From assembly GCF_003260975.1 (NCBI RefSeq), contig NZ_CP030041.1, positions 4,901,501-4,965,500 of the forward strand: DNA of 64,000 bases. Reading direction: 5' to 3'. Both the position numbers and the translations under genes were made by a program. The notes below the pieces were generated by a model. That model was not told the DNA's origin. It worked only from the letters and a program-made list of their open reading frames with translations, and made no database searches. How positions within the stretch are numbered: the stretch's first letter is position 1; each line of letters begins with the position of its first letter. The stretch comes from Echinicola strongylocentroti. Its GTDB lineage: Bacteria > Bacteroidota > Bacteroidia > Cytophagales > Cyclobacteriaceae. Positions 1-15,300 of the stretch are shown in pieces.

Positions 1-362
1 GCTTAAATTGGCGATTAACGCATAAATTGCAAGATATTTTGCAAAGTTTTAGCGAATTATTCCAAGTATTGTCATCACTTGCTTTTGAATTTAAATTTTT
101 TAGGAAATATTGACAAAGACCTTTTGTGTTGAAATCAGTTTTTAGGCCAAAAGGTGATTTTAATTAGTGAATTGTTCTTTACTCTATAATGGAGAAGTTA
201 AACTATTGGCATTCAACGAAAAGCTGATTTCTCCCAGTACGCATTGATTTCAATCCAGATTATGCATTAGGAATCGCTATAGATAAGCTAATGCATATTC
301 CGGGTTCAACAGATAAAAAGGGAAAATGAACGGGAAAATATCCCTTTCTCTCAAAACTATTT
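1..362. other. Non-coding leader upstream of the giant adhesin gene
   Basis: I see no supported gene in this AT-rich stretch. It contains an 8-bp inverted repeat (ACCTTTTG at 119-126, CAAAAGGT at 148-155) separated by 21 nt that could form a hairpin in the leader RNA. It presumably carries the promoter and 5' leader for the 18.7-kb gene that begins at 363, but I cannot point to a convincing -33/-7 pair. Confidence 0.5.
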
Positions 363-3300
363 ATGCTTATGGTTGTGGTTCGCAATACGCTATTACTTTT
401 CATGATACTTTTTGGCTTGGTAAGGATGCCATCTGCTAATGCACAATTCATTACTACGGACATGCAGGTCAGCATGGTGGTCGATAATGCCTCTCCTAAT
501 GTCGGTGACAATGTCGTATTTACGTTGACGGTCCAAAATGCGGGAGATTCACCTGCGTCTGGGGTGATTGTTACGAACACCTTGCCCAATGGGCTCAGCT
601 ATGTCAGTGATAATGGTGGTGGTGATTATGACCCATCCACAGGAAATTGGGGTCTTGGGATCATGGGAGCCGGTGCCACAGCATCCTTGCAGATCGTCGC
701 CGAGGTCAATCCTAAAGGTAATTATACAGCATCCGCATCAGTAAGTGCCAATCAGAACGACAATTTCCCTGGCAATAATACTTCCAATGTCACATTATCC
801 CCGATTCCTGTAGCGGCTACTTCTATCACACAGACTGTATCCACCACTAGCCCTCAGATAGGTGAGGAGGTTACTTTCACGATAACAGTGGATAATGCAG
901 GCCCCTCTACGGCTACAGGGCTTCTGATGGCGGGCAGCTTGGGAGATGGGTTGGAGTATGTGTCCAGTAATTCCAGTTCCGGAAGCTTTGATCCTGATGC
1001 AGCGACTTGGCAAATCAATGATCTGAGCGCTGGAAACCAAGCCACCCTTAATATAGTGGCGTTGGTATTGCAACCCATTTCGCAGAATACTTCCTATCAG
1101 CTAGAAGCAGCCATCACCAACCAAAATGAACTGGATCCTGATACGGATGACAATACCTCATCTGTCACCTTATCGCCTCTAGCCAGCCCTTCATGGGAGA
1201 TTGATAAATCAGCTAGCGATGACAATTATGCGGTTCCGGGTGACCAAGTGGGATTTGAGATTCGCTTGGAGAATACAGGCAATGTGAATATCAGCAATGT
1301 ACAGCTCTCCGATGAGCTCGTAGACGCTGCTCCCGTGCTGAGCAGTGGGGACAGTAATGGTGACGGCGTTTTAAATCCCAGTGAGACATGGATATATACG
1401 GCCACCTATACGGTTACCCAAGAGGATATTGATAATGGAAATATTACCAATGCCGTATCTGCCCAAGGGACGCCATTGGATGGAGACCTTACCGCTGCAA
1501 CTGATGAAGCCACCGTAGCAGCCCAACAAAATCCCAATTGGGTGCTGACCAAAACCAGCGCCACTTCACCCAATGAATATGCCGATCCAGGTGATGTGGT
1601 GACTTTTGATTTTACATTGGAAAATACGGGGAATGTTTCCATCTCGGAGGTGGATCTCACCGATGCCCAAGTCAGCGAGGGGCCTTCCTACCTTGGTGGA
1701 GACCTGGATTCGGACCAAGTACTGGATGTGGGAGAAACGTGGACTTTTGCCGCCAGCTACACCGTGACACAAGAAGATATTGACAATGGCAGCTTCACCA
1801 ATTCCGCCACGGCTTCAGGAACTCCCGCTGGAGGCGACCTTGATCCTGCCAGTGATAACGAAACCATCGATGCGGTACAAAACCCTTCTTGGACGTTGAC
1901 GAAGTCAAGTACTTCTTCCCCTAACGAATTTACCAATCCTGGAGAGGAGTTGTCTTATCAGATCATCCTTGAAAACACAGGGAATGTTACTATCAGCAAC
2001 GTGGATGTAAGTGATCCTTCTGCCAGTAATGGGCCGGATTTGATAGGGGGAGATGACAATGGTAACGGAGTACTCGATGTGGGAGAGACCTGGACATTGG
2101 AGGCTACGTACACCGTTACACAAGCAGACATCGATGCTGGTGAGTATACCAATACTGCGACTGCATCAGGGACACCCGCAGGAGGTGACCTGACGGATGT
2201 AAGTGATGATGAAACGGTCCCAGCAGTACAAAATCCCTCTTGGGCCATCGAAAAAAACGCCACCACTACCGGTGGGTATACCAATCCCGGGGATGTGGTC
2301 GATTATGAAATTACGGTAACCAATACGGGGAATGTGTCCATCGAAGAGGTAGCTGTACTTGATGGAAAAGCCTCCAATGGGCCTGTTTACGTCTCAGGAG
2401 ATGGTGACAATGATCAGGCCTTGGATGTGGGTGAGGAATGGGTATTTAGTGCCAGCTATACGGTCACACAGGAAGATATCGACAACGGTAGCTTCACCAA
2501 TACCGCTACAGCGACAGGGGATCCTGCAGGAGGGGATTTGGAAGATGTGTCAGATGACGAAACGGTCCCTGCTATCCAAGAGCCTGCTTGGACGATAGAA
2601 AAAAGCACTGAGGAGATCAATTATACCCAAGTAGGTCAAGTATTGAGTTATACCATCGAAGTGACCAATACGGGCAATGTTTCTATTTCGGGCATTAATG
2701 TGACAGATCCCCAGGCCACCAACGGCCCTACTTATATCTCGGGAGATAGTGGAGGGGATCAGGTCATGGCTCCAGGGGAAACCTGGCAGTTTTCGGCTAC
2801 CCATGAGGTGACCCAAGATGACCTGAACAATGGCTCATTTACCAATACCGTGACGGCAGATGGAAATCCTGCTGGGGGAGAGCTGGACGATGTAAGTGAT
2901 GAGGTGACTGTTCCTGCGGTAAAAGACCCCGCCATCCGTGTCCTTAAAGTCTCTGATAAAAGTGGCTATAGCCAAGTGGGAGAAGAAATCACCTATACGG
3001 TTTATGTTCAGAACAGTGGAAACGTATCGCTTTCTGATGTCACTGTTACTGATCCATTGACGGATTTTACCGATAATATTGATATCATCAATTCCGGGGA
3101 AATCATCGAGTTTACGACTACGTACACCGTTACCCAAGAAGATATTGACAATGGAAGCATAACGAACACCGCTTCTATCTCAGCCACCGACCCCGATGGC
3201 AATGAACTGCCCAGCGAGGACAGTGAAATCATCAATGCATCCCAAACTCCCAAAATTTCACTAAGCAAAAACACCGACCAAACAAGCTATGATGCGGTAG

Positions 3301-6300
3301 GAGAGGTAATTACCTATGAAATCGTAGTGGCCAACACGGGAAATATCACCATCGAAAACCCGGTAGTCGACGATCCACAAGCCACTACCGGACCCACGTA
3401 CACCTCCGGGGATGATGATGGGGATGGAACGCTGGATGTAGGAGAATCATGGGTGTACACCGCCACCCATGAAGTGACCCAGGAAGATATCGATGCGGGA
3501 AGCTTTACCAATAACGTTACGGCCAATGGTGATCCAGCTGCAGGCACCCTAAAAGAAGAAACGGCCAATGAAACAGTGGATGCTGATCAACTGCCGGAAT
3601 GGGGCATTACCAAGACCAACACCAACCCATCCAATTCCTACGCCCAGGTCGGTGATGAACTTACCTATGATATTGTAATCGAAAATACCGGAAATGTCTC
3701 TATCAATAATGTGAGTGTTTTTGACCCCAAAGCTACTTCCGGCCCCACTTATGTGTCAGGTGATGACACCAATCCGGAGGTCTTGGATGTGGGAGAATCG
3801 TGGACATATCAGGTCACTTATACTGTTACCCAAAATGATATTGACAATGGCGGCTACACCAATACAGCTTCTGCCAGTGGCAATAGCATAGGAGGTACAT
3901 TGCCTGAGGTCTCTGATGATGAAACTGTTCCTGCTGAGGTTTTACCTAGCTGGGCGATCACCAAAACCGCCGCTCAGCCTACTTACCAGACGGTAGGCGA
4001 AAATGTAACCTTCACCATAGAGGTGGACAATACCGGGAACACTTCCATTCTTAATCCAGTAATAGACGATCCATTGGCCACTTCTGGGCCGACTTACCAA
4101 TCTGGAGATACGGATGGTGACGGACAGATTGACCCGGATGAGACATGGACCTATCAAGTGACTTACCAGATCACCCAAGAAGATATCAATAATGGCAGCT
4201 TTACCAATACGGCCACTGCTTCAGGAGACCCTAGCAATGGCACCTTGGATGATGTCACAGACGAGGAGACCATCGATGCGGTGCAGATATCCGAATTGAG
4301 CATTGATAAATCGGTCGATCCATCCACTTATGACACTGCCGGTGAGCAAATCCAATTCACGATCGTGGTGACCAATACCGGTAATATGCCGCTCAATAAT
4401 GTGGTGGCTACTGATCCTATGCTGGGCGTAAATGAGTCCATCGGCACCCTCCAACCAGGCGAAAGCAGGACCTTCACGGTGCCTTATATCGTGACGCAAG
4501 AGGATGTGGACAACGGTAGCATCACCAATACCGCCTCGACCAATGGACAGGACCTGGACGGAAACCCACTAGAGGACACAGACGATGCTACCGCCAATGC
4601 TGACCAAAATCCATCCGTTTCTATTGAAAAGTCACTTGGTGACCAAGGGTATACGGGTGTAGGGGATGAACTGAACTATACCCTCACGGTCACCAATACC
4701 GGAAATGTCACCTTGACCAATGTGGTGGTAACGGACCCTCTTACTGGCTTAAATCAGACCATCCCTGAGTTGGCTCCAGGGGAGACGGTGGAAATACCCG
4801 TGACCTATATTGTGACACAAGCGGATGTGAACAATGGCTCTGTGACCAACACCGCTGAGGTGACGGCTGATGACCCTACAGGACAGCAGGTCGATGACGA
4901 TGAAGTGACCATTAATGGCGGAAAGACTGGCCAGGTAAATCTTATCAAAACTGTCGATGAAAGTGCCTTCTATCAGGCTGGTGATACTTTACATTATAAT
5001 ATTGCTCTGGTCAATACTGGTAATGTGGACATTACCGATGCCACGGTGACAGACCCCTTGACTGGATTTACTGAAGATATTCCGCTATTGGAGGCGGGAG
5101 ATACACTTTTGTTTACGACAGAGCACATCGTCACCCAAGAAGAGGTAGATGCTGGTACAGTGGTCAATACAGTGGAATTTGATGGGCTGGATCCCGATGG
5201 CAATGAGGTAGTCGATACAGATGAGACCACTACCAATGGTGCCAAAAATCCAGAACTGACCGTGAATAAGTCCTCTGTACAGGATGAGTATACTGATGGA
5301 GAGGTGATTACTTATAACATCACGGTGACCAATACGGGCAATGTGACCTTGACCAATGTGGTCGTTACCGATCCGCTGACAGGTATGAATGAAACCATAC
5401 CGACCTTGGCACCGGGGGAGACAGTAACCTTCACCGAACAATATACCGTCACAACAGCGGATGTGACAAATGGATCCATTACCAATACTGCCACTGCTGA
5501 AGGCCAAGATCCAGACGGTGATGATGTGACCGATGGTGATGACAATACCATACACCCATCTGGTGAAGATAGACCAGAGCTTAGGGTCATTAAAGAATTG
5601 GAGGAATTCGGGTATAGTGATGATGGTCAAGAGCTCCATTACACCGTGACTGTTATCAACTCGGGGAATGTCACCTTAACGGACATCACCGTTACCGATC
5701 CGCTCACAGGATTGAATACCACCATTGCCTCCTTGGATCCTGGTGAAAGTGAGGTGTATGAATTGACCTATACTGTTTCGCAAGAGGACGTAGACGATGC
5801 GGTGATTTCCAACACCGCCACAGCCGAAACCTCCACTCCAGAGGTGTTGGCAGATAGTGATACCAAGATCATTTATGGGACGCAGACTCCGGATATTGAA
5901 CTCAGAAAAGGCGTCCGTGAAAAAGGATATAAATCGGTAGGAGATGTTTTGAACTATGCCATCCTTGTAAGGAATGAAGGTAACGTGACGCTCAGCAATG
6001 TAGAAGTGACGGATCCGACCATGGGGATTGACCAAACTTTTGCCACGCTGGCTCCCGACGAATTGCAGAGGATTGACTTCACTTATACGGTTGTTCAGGA
6101 AGATTTGGACAGGGGGTACGTAGAAAATATTGCCGATGTTACTTCTACGGCTCCTATGGGAGAAGTACTGATGGACCAGGATACCGTCAGGATCTCTGCT
6201 GCCCAAAATCCGCAGTTAAGCTTTGAGAAATCCGCAGCTGAAGCTTCCTATGCAGCTGTTGGTGATGAGATCAATTATACCATTACTGTTAGCAACACCG

Positions 6301-9300
6301 GCAATATTTCTTTCTTTGACTTAGTGGTTACGGATCCGTTGACAGGCTTGGATACCAATATTGGCACCCTTTCCCCTGGGGATGTGGAGCAGGTAACAGC
6401 CACCTATACGGTTACCCAGGAGGATTTGGATAATGGCAATGTGACCAATTCAGCCGCAGTGGATGGGGTCGATTATGATGATAATCCGGTCAATGAGACC
6501 AGTACCGTAGTGGTGCCTGCTGTACAAAACCCTCAATTTACCGTTACCAAAACACCAGATATCAGCGAATTTGATCAACCCGGACAATTGATCAATTATG
6601 AAATTACCGTCACCAATTCCGGCAATATAACCATCAGCAATGTAAATGCATCCGACCCTCAGGCGGCCAATGGTCCAGATTACCAGTCGGGTGATACCAA
6701 TGATGATGGCATCATGGAAGTGGGCGAAACCTGGACTTATTCGGCAGATTATACGACCACACAAGAAGACGTGGACAATGGTGGCTTTACCAATACCGTT
6801 ACCGCTTCCGGGACTCCTGCAGGAGGTAATCTCTCCAATGGAACGGCCTCTGCGACCGTTTCAGCTGTGCAGAATCCATCTTGGACAATTGTGAAAACCA
6901 GTACTACTTCACCTAATACCTACAGTAACCCCGGTGATCAGCTGACTTACGAAATTGCCGTGCAAAATACCGGTAATGTTTCTATCAGAAACATTACGAT
7001 TTCTGATCCTGGAGCGGATAGTAGTCCCGTTTTGGAAGGAGGGGATACTGATGGAGACATGGAATTGGATGTGGATGAAACTTGGGTCTATGAAGTAGCC
7101 CATGCTGCGACACAGGCGGACTTGGACGCAGGAAGTTATAACAATACAGCCACTGCCTCAGGAAATCCCGCGGGTGGATCCTTGGCCGATATCAGTGATG
7201 ATGAGACCGTTCCGGCCGCGTTAAACCCTGCTTGGACACTTACAAAAGTCAGTACGACACAGCCCAATTCCTTTAACAGTCAGGATGATTTGCTGATTTT
7301 TGAATTGCAGTTGGAAAATACCGGTAATGTCACCATTAGCGAAGTCCAGTTATTGGATGGACAGGTCAGCGAAGGGCCTACCTACAGAGGCGGAGATGTG
7401 GATCAGGACAATCAATTGGACGTTGGTGAGACGTGGAATTATTCTGCCAATTACAGAACGGTGCAGGCAGATGTGGACAATGGGGAGTTTGTCAATACCG
7501 CTACAGCCTCGGGAACAGTAGCCGCCGGAAGCTTAGAAGATGCCACAGGAGAAGCGATCGTCCCAGCCATCACCAATCCTCAACTGACCATTACAAAATC
7601 CGTAGAGGAAACAGGATTTACCGCTCCTGGCGAAGTACTTAATTATACCATTACGGTGACCAATACGGGTAACCAGACCATTGCCGAAGTAGAAGTCCTC
7701 GACCCATTGACAGGCTTGACAGAGACCATTCCTTCCTTGGCGCCAGGAGAGGTGTATACTTATAATGAGACCTATACCGTTACCCAAAATGACCTGGATG
7801 TCGGGTCTATAGAAAATACGGCCTCTGCCACGGGACTGGATCCTGACGGCAATACGGTTACCAGTGAGGATATCGAAGTGATCAATGGCTCCCAATCACC
7901 TGCACTAGACCTGATCAAAGGTGTTTCAGAAAATGGATACATTAACGCAGGAGAGGTGGTCCATTATACCTTGGTCACCCAAAACACCGGCAACGTCACC
8001 TTGTTCGATCTCACCATCGTAGATACCTTGATCAACCAAACCATTGAAATTGACCAATTGGATCCTGGGGAAAGGCAGCGCTTTGACGAACCATATACGA
8101 TCACACAGGAAGATGTGGATAGAGGGGAGATCGCCAATACGGCCACGATAACCGGTACCGATATCAATGGCAATGAATTGACGGATTCAGATTCAGAACT
8201 GCTTATAGGGACGCAATTGCCAAGCATGTCAGCTTCCAAGGCCAGCTCCACCAATAACTATGACGCAGTGGGTGACACCATTCGCTATACGTTTACGCTG
8301 ACCAATACCGGCAATGTCACCCTCTCGGATGTGTTGGTCGATGACCCTAATGCAGAAATTACCAGTACCAATCCCGTAGCCTCCATTGCACCAGATGAAA
8401 ATGTGGTACTCAATGGCATTCACATAGTGACACAAGAGGATCTCGATGCAGGGAAATACACCAACCAAGCTACGGCAATAGGTGACGATACAAATGGAAA
8501 TCCCATCAGTGCAACGACGAACAGGGTGACCGTACCGGCCATCCAAAACCCACAATTGACGGTTACCAAATCAACCACAACGGGCGAGTACGATGAGGTA
8601 GGAGACGTGATCGACTATGCCATCACGGTGGAGAACACAGGAAATGTGACCATCTCCAATATCAATGTGACTGATCCCAAGGCTGACTTCCTCGGCAGCA
8701 CTAATATCGCCCAATTGGCACCAGGGGAATCCATCACACTGGATGCCCAACACGTAGTGGTACAGGCGGATTTGGATGCTGGGGAATACGTCAATATCAG
8801 TAAGGCGACCGGTAAGGATCCAAACAACAAAAATGTCACCGACAACTCCAATGAGGTAGTCGTTCCCGCTATCCAGAATCCCGCAATGGAAGTGGTCAAG
8901 TCTTCCTCCAAGACTACCTATAGCACAGTAGGGGAATCGATACCGTATACCATTGTGGTGACGAATACCGGTAATGTGACCATGCATGATATAGAAGTGA
9001 CGGATCCAAAAGCCGAAATTATTTCTGGTAGTCCAATAGCAAGCTTGGCCCCAGGTGCATCGGCAGAGATCAGTGCCGAACACGTGGTGGTGCAGGCAGA
9101 TATAGACCAAGGTAGCTATACCAATCAGGCCACGGCTACCGGCAAAGACCCCTTGGACAATTCCCAATCAGTAGTCTCGAATGAGGTGACCTTGACAGCT
9201 ATTCAGACTGCTTCCTTCGAAATTACAAAAGCTACTACCACACCGGTTTATGAAGCCGTTGGCGATGTGGTTCTTTATGAACTGGAAGTGGTAAACACCG

Positions 9301-12300
9301 GAAATGTCACCTTGCACAATATTGTGGTGACAGATCCAAAAGCCGAAATTACCAACGGTAGCCCTATCACCACACTCTCTCCTGGAAAAACAGCCCGTGT
9401 CACTGCCGAACATAGCATTACCCAAGCAGACCTGGATGCAGGTAGCTATACCAACCAAGCGACCGCTTCGGGATTGGATGTCAATGACCAGCGGATCACC
9501 AATACGTCCAATGAGGTGACCGTTACGGCCATCCAGTCTCCAGAAATAACGGTCACCAAAACGGCCTCACCACTAAATTATGAAGCAGTTGGAGAAGAAA
9601 TCGCCTATACGATAGTGGTGACCAATACCGGTAATGTGACACTTTCAGCGGTCACTGTAGAGGATCCCTTGACGGGGCTGGATGAGTCGATCACTACTTT
9701 GGCACCAGGAGAGCGCGAGACTTATGAGTTTACGATTACCATAGACCAAGCGGACTTGGATCAGGGAGAAATCACCAATACGGCATCTACCACTGCCTCG
9801 GATCCAAACGGTCAGGAAGTAAGTGACAGTGACGACGCAATTGTCTCTGCCATCCAAAACCCAGCGATTGAGCTCACCAAGGAAGGGGATAGGTCCTCCG
9901 TGTTTGAGGTGGGCGAGCGCATCAACTACACCTTCACGGTAACCAATAGCGGTAACCTGACACTCTCTGATGTGGTGGTGAATGATCCGCTGACGGGCTT
10001 GAGTGAGACAATCGAGGTATTAGATCCAGGAGAAACGCTGACGTTTAACGACAGCCATGTGGTCACCCAAACGGACATGGATAATGGCCGAATCCCCAAT
10101 ACCGCTACAGCTAGCGGTACCGCTGCCAACGGAACGCTGGTCAATGATTCGGATGACTTTTTGGTGACGGCCGATCAGATCAAAGCAATCGAGGTGACCA
10201 AAGAAGGAGACCGCTTCACCTATGATGAGGTCGGTCAGGTGATCCAATATGAGTTGGCTGTCACCAATACCGGAAACGTGACACTGAGCAATGTCACCTT
10301 TACCGATCTACAACTTGATTTTGAACAAAACCTGGGTGAATTAGCACCGGGGCAGACCAAGACTTACACGGCCTTGGAATATGAGCTTACCCAAGCTGAC
10401 CTGGACAATGGCAGCTTCCTAAACACCACCACGGCCACTGGCGAGGCCCCAGATGGAGAAACGCTCAGTGATGAGGATTCCTTTGAGGCGGATGCGTTGC
10501 AAGCTGGTGCCATTGGAATAGAAAAATTCGGCACACCGAGGTACTTTACCAAGGCCGGTGATCAAATCACCTATACCGTTAATGTGATCAACCAAGGTAA
10601 CGTCACCTTGACCAATGTAACGGTCATCGATCCTATAACAGGACTTAATGAAACGATTCCGAGTTTGGCACCTGGGGAGTATGAAACCTTCAATACTTTA
10701 TATGTGGTTTCCCAAGCGGATGTTGATAACACCACCTTACTGAATAGAGCTACAGCGACAGGTCAAATGCCCGATGGAGAAGAGGTAAGTGACTTTGATG
10801 AATTCCGCGTTTATTCCTACAGTGTCCCCGCCATAGAAATTACCAAAGAGCCAAACGTAAACACTTTTGCAGAAGCAGGCGATGTCATCGAATATACCTT
10901 GAGTGTAGAGAATGTAGGTAACCAAACACTAACTGATGTAGTGGTGTCCGATCCATTGACGGGCTTCAGCCAGACCATAGCGACTATGGCTCCTGGCCAA
11001 GTTGAAACGTTCAGCACCACTTACACCACCACCCAAGAAGACGTGGACAGACGTGAGCTGGCCAATACGGCGACGGCGACAGGAACTGCTCCTGATGGGG
11101 ACATGGTGACTGATGAAGACCGTGCGGTCGTTGTTCCTTTATGGTCTGCCAGCTTGGATCTTCAGAAAACTGCGGATCCGCTATTGATCAGTCAAGCTGG
11201 GGAGGAAATCACCTACACATTTGTCCTTACCAATACCGGCAATATTACCCTCACGGAAGTCAGGATCTCGGATTCCTTGATCGGGGCGGAGCAATTGGTA
11301 GGCACCATGGAGCCAGGCGCTTCACAGACTTACACGGTTACCTATCAAGCCACCCAAGCCCAAATCGATTATGGTAGAATAACCAACGTGGCCACTGCCA
11401 CAGCGGTGGCTCCAAACGGCCAAAGTGGAACGGTAGAGGACCGGGCTATAGTCTTGGTAAGGCGATCGGGTGAAATCCAAGTCACGAAGACTGCTGATAT
11501 AGGTACTGTCAATGCGGCTGGGGAAGAGATCAATTATGAAATTGTGGTGACCAATATCGGAAATGTAACCCTCACAGATGTGGTCGTAACAGACCCGCTT
11601 ACGGGGCTTACTGAAACGATTCCAAGCATGGATCCTGCACAAAGTGAACAGTTCTCCACCACCTATACGGTCACCCAAGAGGACATGGATGCAGGCGAAA
11701 TAGCCAATACGGCCATTGCCAACGGAACTACACCTGCCAATCAAAATGTAAGTGATGCGGATGAGGAAAACGTACTCGCAAAACGATCAGGAGAGATTAC
11801 TGTAGAGAAACTCCCTCAGCTTCCATCCTTTGCTTCGGTAGGGACTACCATTCCGTATGAAATAACCGTAAGCAATAACGGGAATGTTACCCTTACCGAT
11901 GTCATTGTAACGGATCCCCTTACGGGGCTGAACCAGTCGGTGGGCACGATGGAACCTGGCGCTAGCCTGACCTACAATACAGCATACCTAAGTACCCAAG
12001 CGGACTTGGACAATGGTGTGGTGACCAATGTGGCCACTGCCGAGGGGAGAACACCCAATAGTTATCTTTTGATCGATAGGGATACCGCAAATGTCCCTGC
12101 AGAGCAAACTCCAAGTCTTGAGCTTGTGAAAACAGCCGATGTGGATGAATATTCCTCAGTGGGTGAAGTGATAAACTACACCCTGACGGTGACCAATACA
12201 GGAAATGTTTCCTTGACCAATGGAAGTTTGACAGACCCATTGACGGGCATCAACCTCAATGGAGGGGAGTTGGCTCCAGGGGAGACCAAGGTCTTTACTG

Positions 12301-15300
12301 CTTCTTACACAGTCACCCAAGAAGACCTTAACAGAGGTAGTATCACCAATATTGCCACTGTCAGGGGCAATACTCCGTCAGGAGACCGTGTGGAAGATGA
12401 GGATACATTGGTGATCAATGGCATACAAAACGCAGCCATTGACCTGACCAAAGGAAGCAGTATCGGTAATTTTGATCAGGCAGGTGATGTCATCAGGTAT
12501 TTCCTTACAGCGGTCAATACTGGTAATGTGACGCTCAATGAGGTGACGGTAACCGATCCTTTGACAGGCTTGGACGAGGTGATAGGGTCACTGGAACCGG
12601 AAGAGCGAAAAACCCTCGTCACACGATATACTGTGACACAGGCTGATATGGATGCAGGGCAAGTGGTGAACGATGCAGTGGTCATCGGGACTGCGCCCAA
12701 TGACCAAACAGTTACGGATAGTGCATCGGTAGTCGTCACTGGCATTCAGACAGCTGATATTTCACTTATAAAAACCAGTGATGTAAACGAATATGACCAA
12801 GTAAATGATGTAATCAATTATTCCCTTGAGGTACACAATACCGGGAACGTTACATTGGCCCCTGTCCAAGTTACGGATCCGTTGAGCGGTACAGACCAAG
12901 AGATCGGAGAGCTATCACCAGGGGAAACGGTCACGGTAGATGCATCTTATACTATTGTACAGGGAGATTTGGATGCCGGATCGGTGATCAATAATGCAGC
13001 TGTAAGTGGACTTTCTCCCGCAGGAGATGAAGTGTCAGACGAAGATAGCGTTGAGGTGCTTGCCGTCCGCAACCCCGCAATTCAGTTGGATAAAACCGCC
13101 AATGTCACAAGCTTTGGTGAAGTAGGACAGATCATCACCTACACATTGGTGGCGACCAATATAGGTAATGTGACGTTGGAAGAAGTCGTCATTAGCGATC
13201 CCCATAACAGCTTTACAGATACCGTGGGTATCTTGGCTCCTGGCCAGCAAGTGGAGGTCACCAGTACCTACATGGCCACACAAGTAGATATGGATCATGG
13301 TAATATTACCAACCATGCAGTTGTGACCGGAGTGGGTCCTTCAGCTACACAAGTAAGTGATGAAGCCACCGTGGTAATTCCTGCAGATCAGTTAATAGAG
13401 CTTTCCCTGAATAAAACAGCAAATCCGAAGACTTATGCTGCGGAAGGGCAAGAAATCACTTATACCTTGTCCGTTACCAATGAAGGAAATGTCACTCTCC
13501 ATAATGTCCTAACGGATGATCCACTAAGTGGCTTTAGTCAAGTTACGCCACAATTGGCACCGGACTCTACAGTTACCTTCACAGTGCCCTACACGATCAC
13601 CCAAAATGATCTTGATGTAGGTACTGTGGTCAACGAAGCCACCGCCCAAGGCAATGCTCCTGATGGCACGCAAGCAGCTGACACAGACATGGCCACGATC
13701 ATTGCGAAGCAGGCTCCTGGTATCGAGGTAGTAAAAACGGCCTCCCCAAAAACCTATAGTAGCCCAGGGGAAGTAATTACCTATACCATCGGAGTGACCA
13801 ATATCGGAAATGTCACCTTACAGGAGGTCAATGTCGATGATCCGCTCACAGGTTTGGATAGTTTTGTGGTTACATTGGCACCTGGTGAAAGTCGCACGTA
13901 TACTACCAGCTATACGGTGTCACAGGCAGATATAGATGGAGGAATTGTAGAAAATACGGCCATGGCAGATGGGAAATCACCTAGTGGCGAAAGGGTGTTT
14001 GACGAAGATACTGAAGAGGTGGATGCCTTGAGGGCCGGAGCCATTACTATTGATAAGACGGCTGATCCCAAGATTTTTGATGCCGCAGGAGATGTGGTGA
14101 CCTACACCATCACCGTAAGCAATGCCGGAAACCTTACCTTGACCGATGTGGACATAGTAGATGATAAGGTAGGGTTTAACGAGAGCATCCCCGGTCTTTC
14201 CCCTGGCCAATCCGAAAGCTACACACTCGATTATACCCTTACCCAAACAGATATTGATGGGGTGATTGTGGTCAATACCGCTACAGCATCAGGACTGACA
14301 CTGGATGGGCAGGAAGTGGAAGACGTGGATAAGGCCACCATCGTGGCCCGCGGGGAAGGAGCCATAGAGCTGAACAAGTCCGCCTCCGTAAAAATTTACT
14401 ACGCTCCAGGAGAAGTGATTACCTACACCTTGACAGTGGAGAATATCGGGACCGTCACTCTTACTGACGTGACGGTCAATGATCCGCTAACTGGTTTTGA
14501 CCAGACTATTGGTGGGTTAGCTCCCGGTGAGGTGCAGACTTTCACGGCCGATTATACCGTTACCCAACAGGATATTGACAATGGAAGAATCATAAATGTC
14601 GCTACTGCGGAAGGATATACACCGACCGATCAATTGGTGCAAAGCGACGACCGGGCCTTGACCGAATCGGTGAGAACCGTGGATTCTGGAAAAATAAGTG
14701 TAAGTAAAACCGCAGCTACCCAAACCTTTGATGAAGCAGGTGATGTGATCAATTACCAAGTGGTGGTGACCAATGCAGGCATCGTGACCCTTACCGATAT
14801 TCATGTGACGGATCCATTGACGGGCATGGACGAAACAGTACCGACCATGGCTCCAGGAGATACCATCACCTATACCACTAGCTATTCCATTTTACAAGAA
14901 GACCTGGACAGCGGTGAAGTGACCAACTTGGTCTACGCCGAGGGCACCACACCAATAGGAAGAGTGGTAGAAGACACCGATGATGCACGCGTGAGGGGAT
15001 TACAAGCCTCAGCCATTCTCTTGGAAAAAACAGCTGATCCTATGGTGTATTATGAGGTGGGGGATGAAATCACCTATACGTTGGTTGCCTATAATATTGG
15101 AAATACCACCCTTTCGGATGCTGAGGTGAGTGATCCGTTGACGGGCTTTGTGAGTACTGGTGAGGTCATTGCTCCGGGGGACTCGGTGCTTTATACGACC
15201 ACTTATGCCATCACCCAAGAAGATATCGATGGAGGAAGGGTGATCAATACGGCTACTGTGACGGCCGTTGATCCTGGACAGGTGGAGATTACCAGCGAGG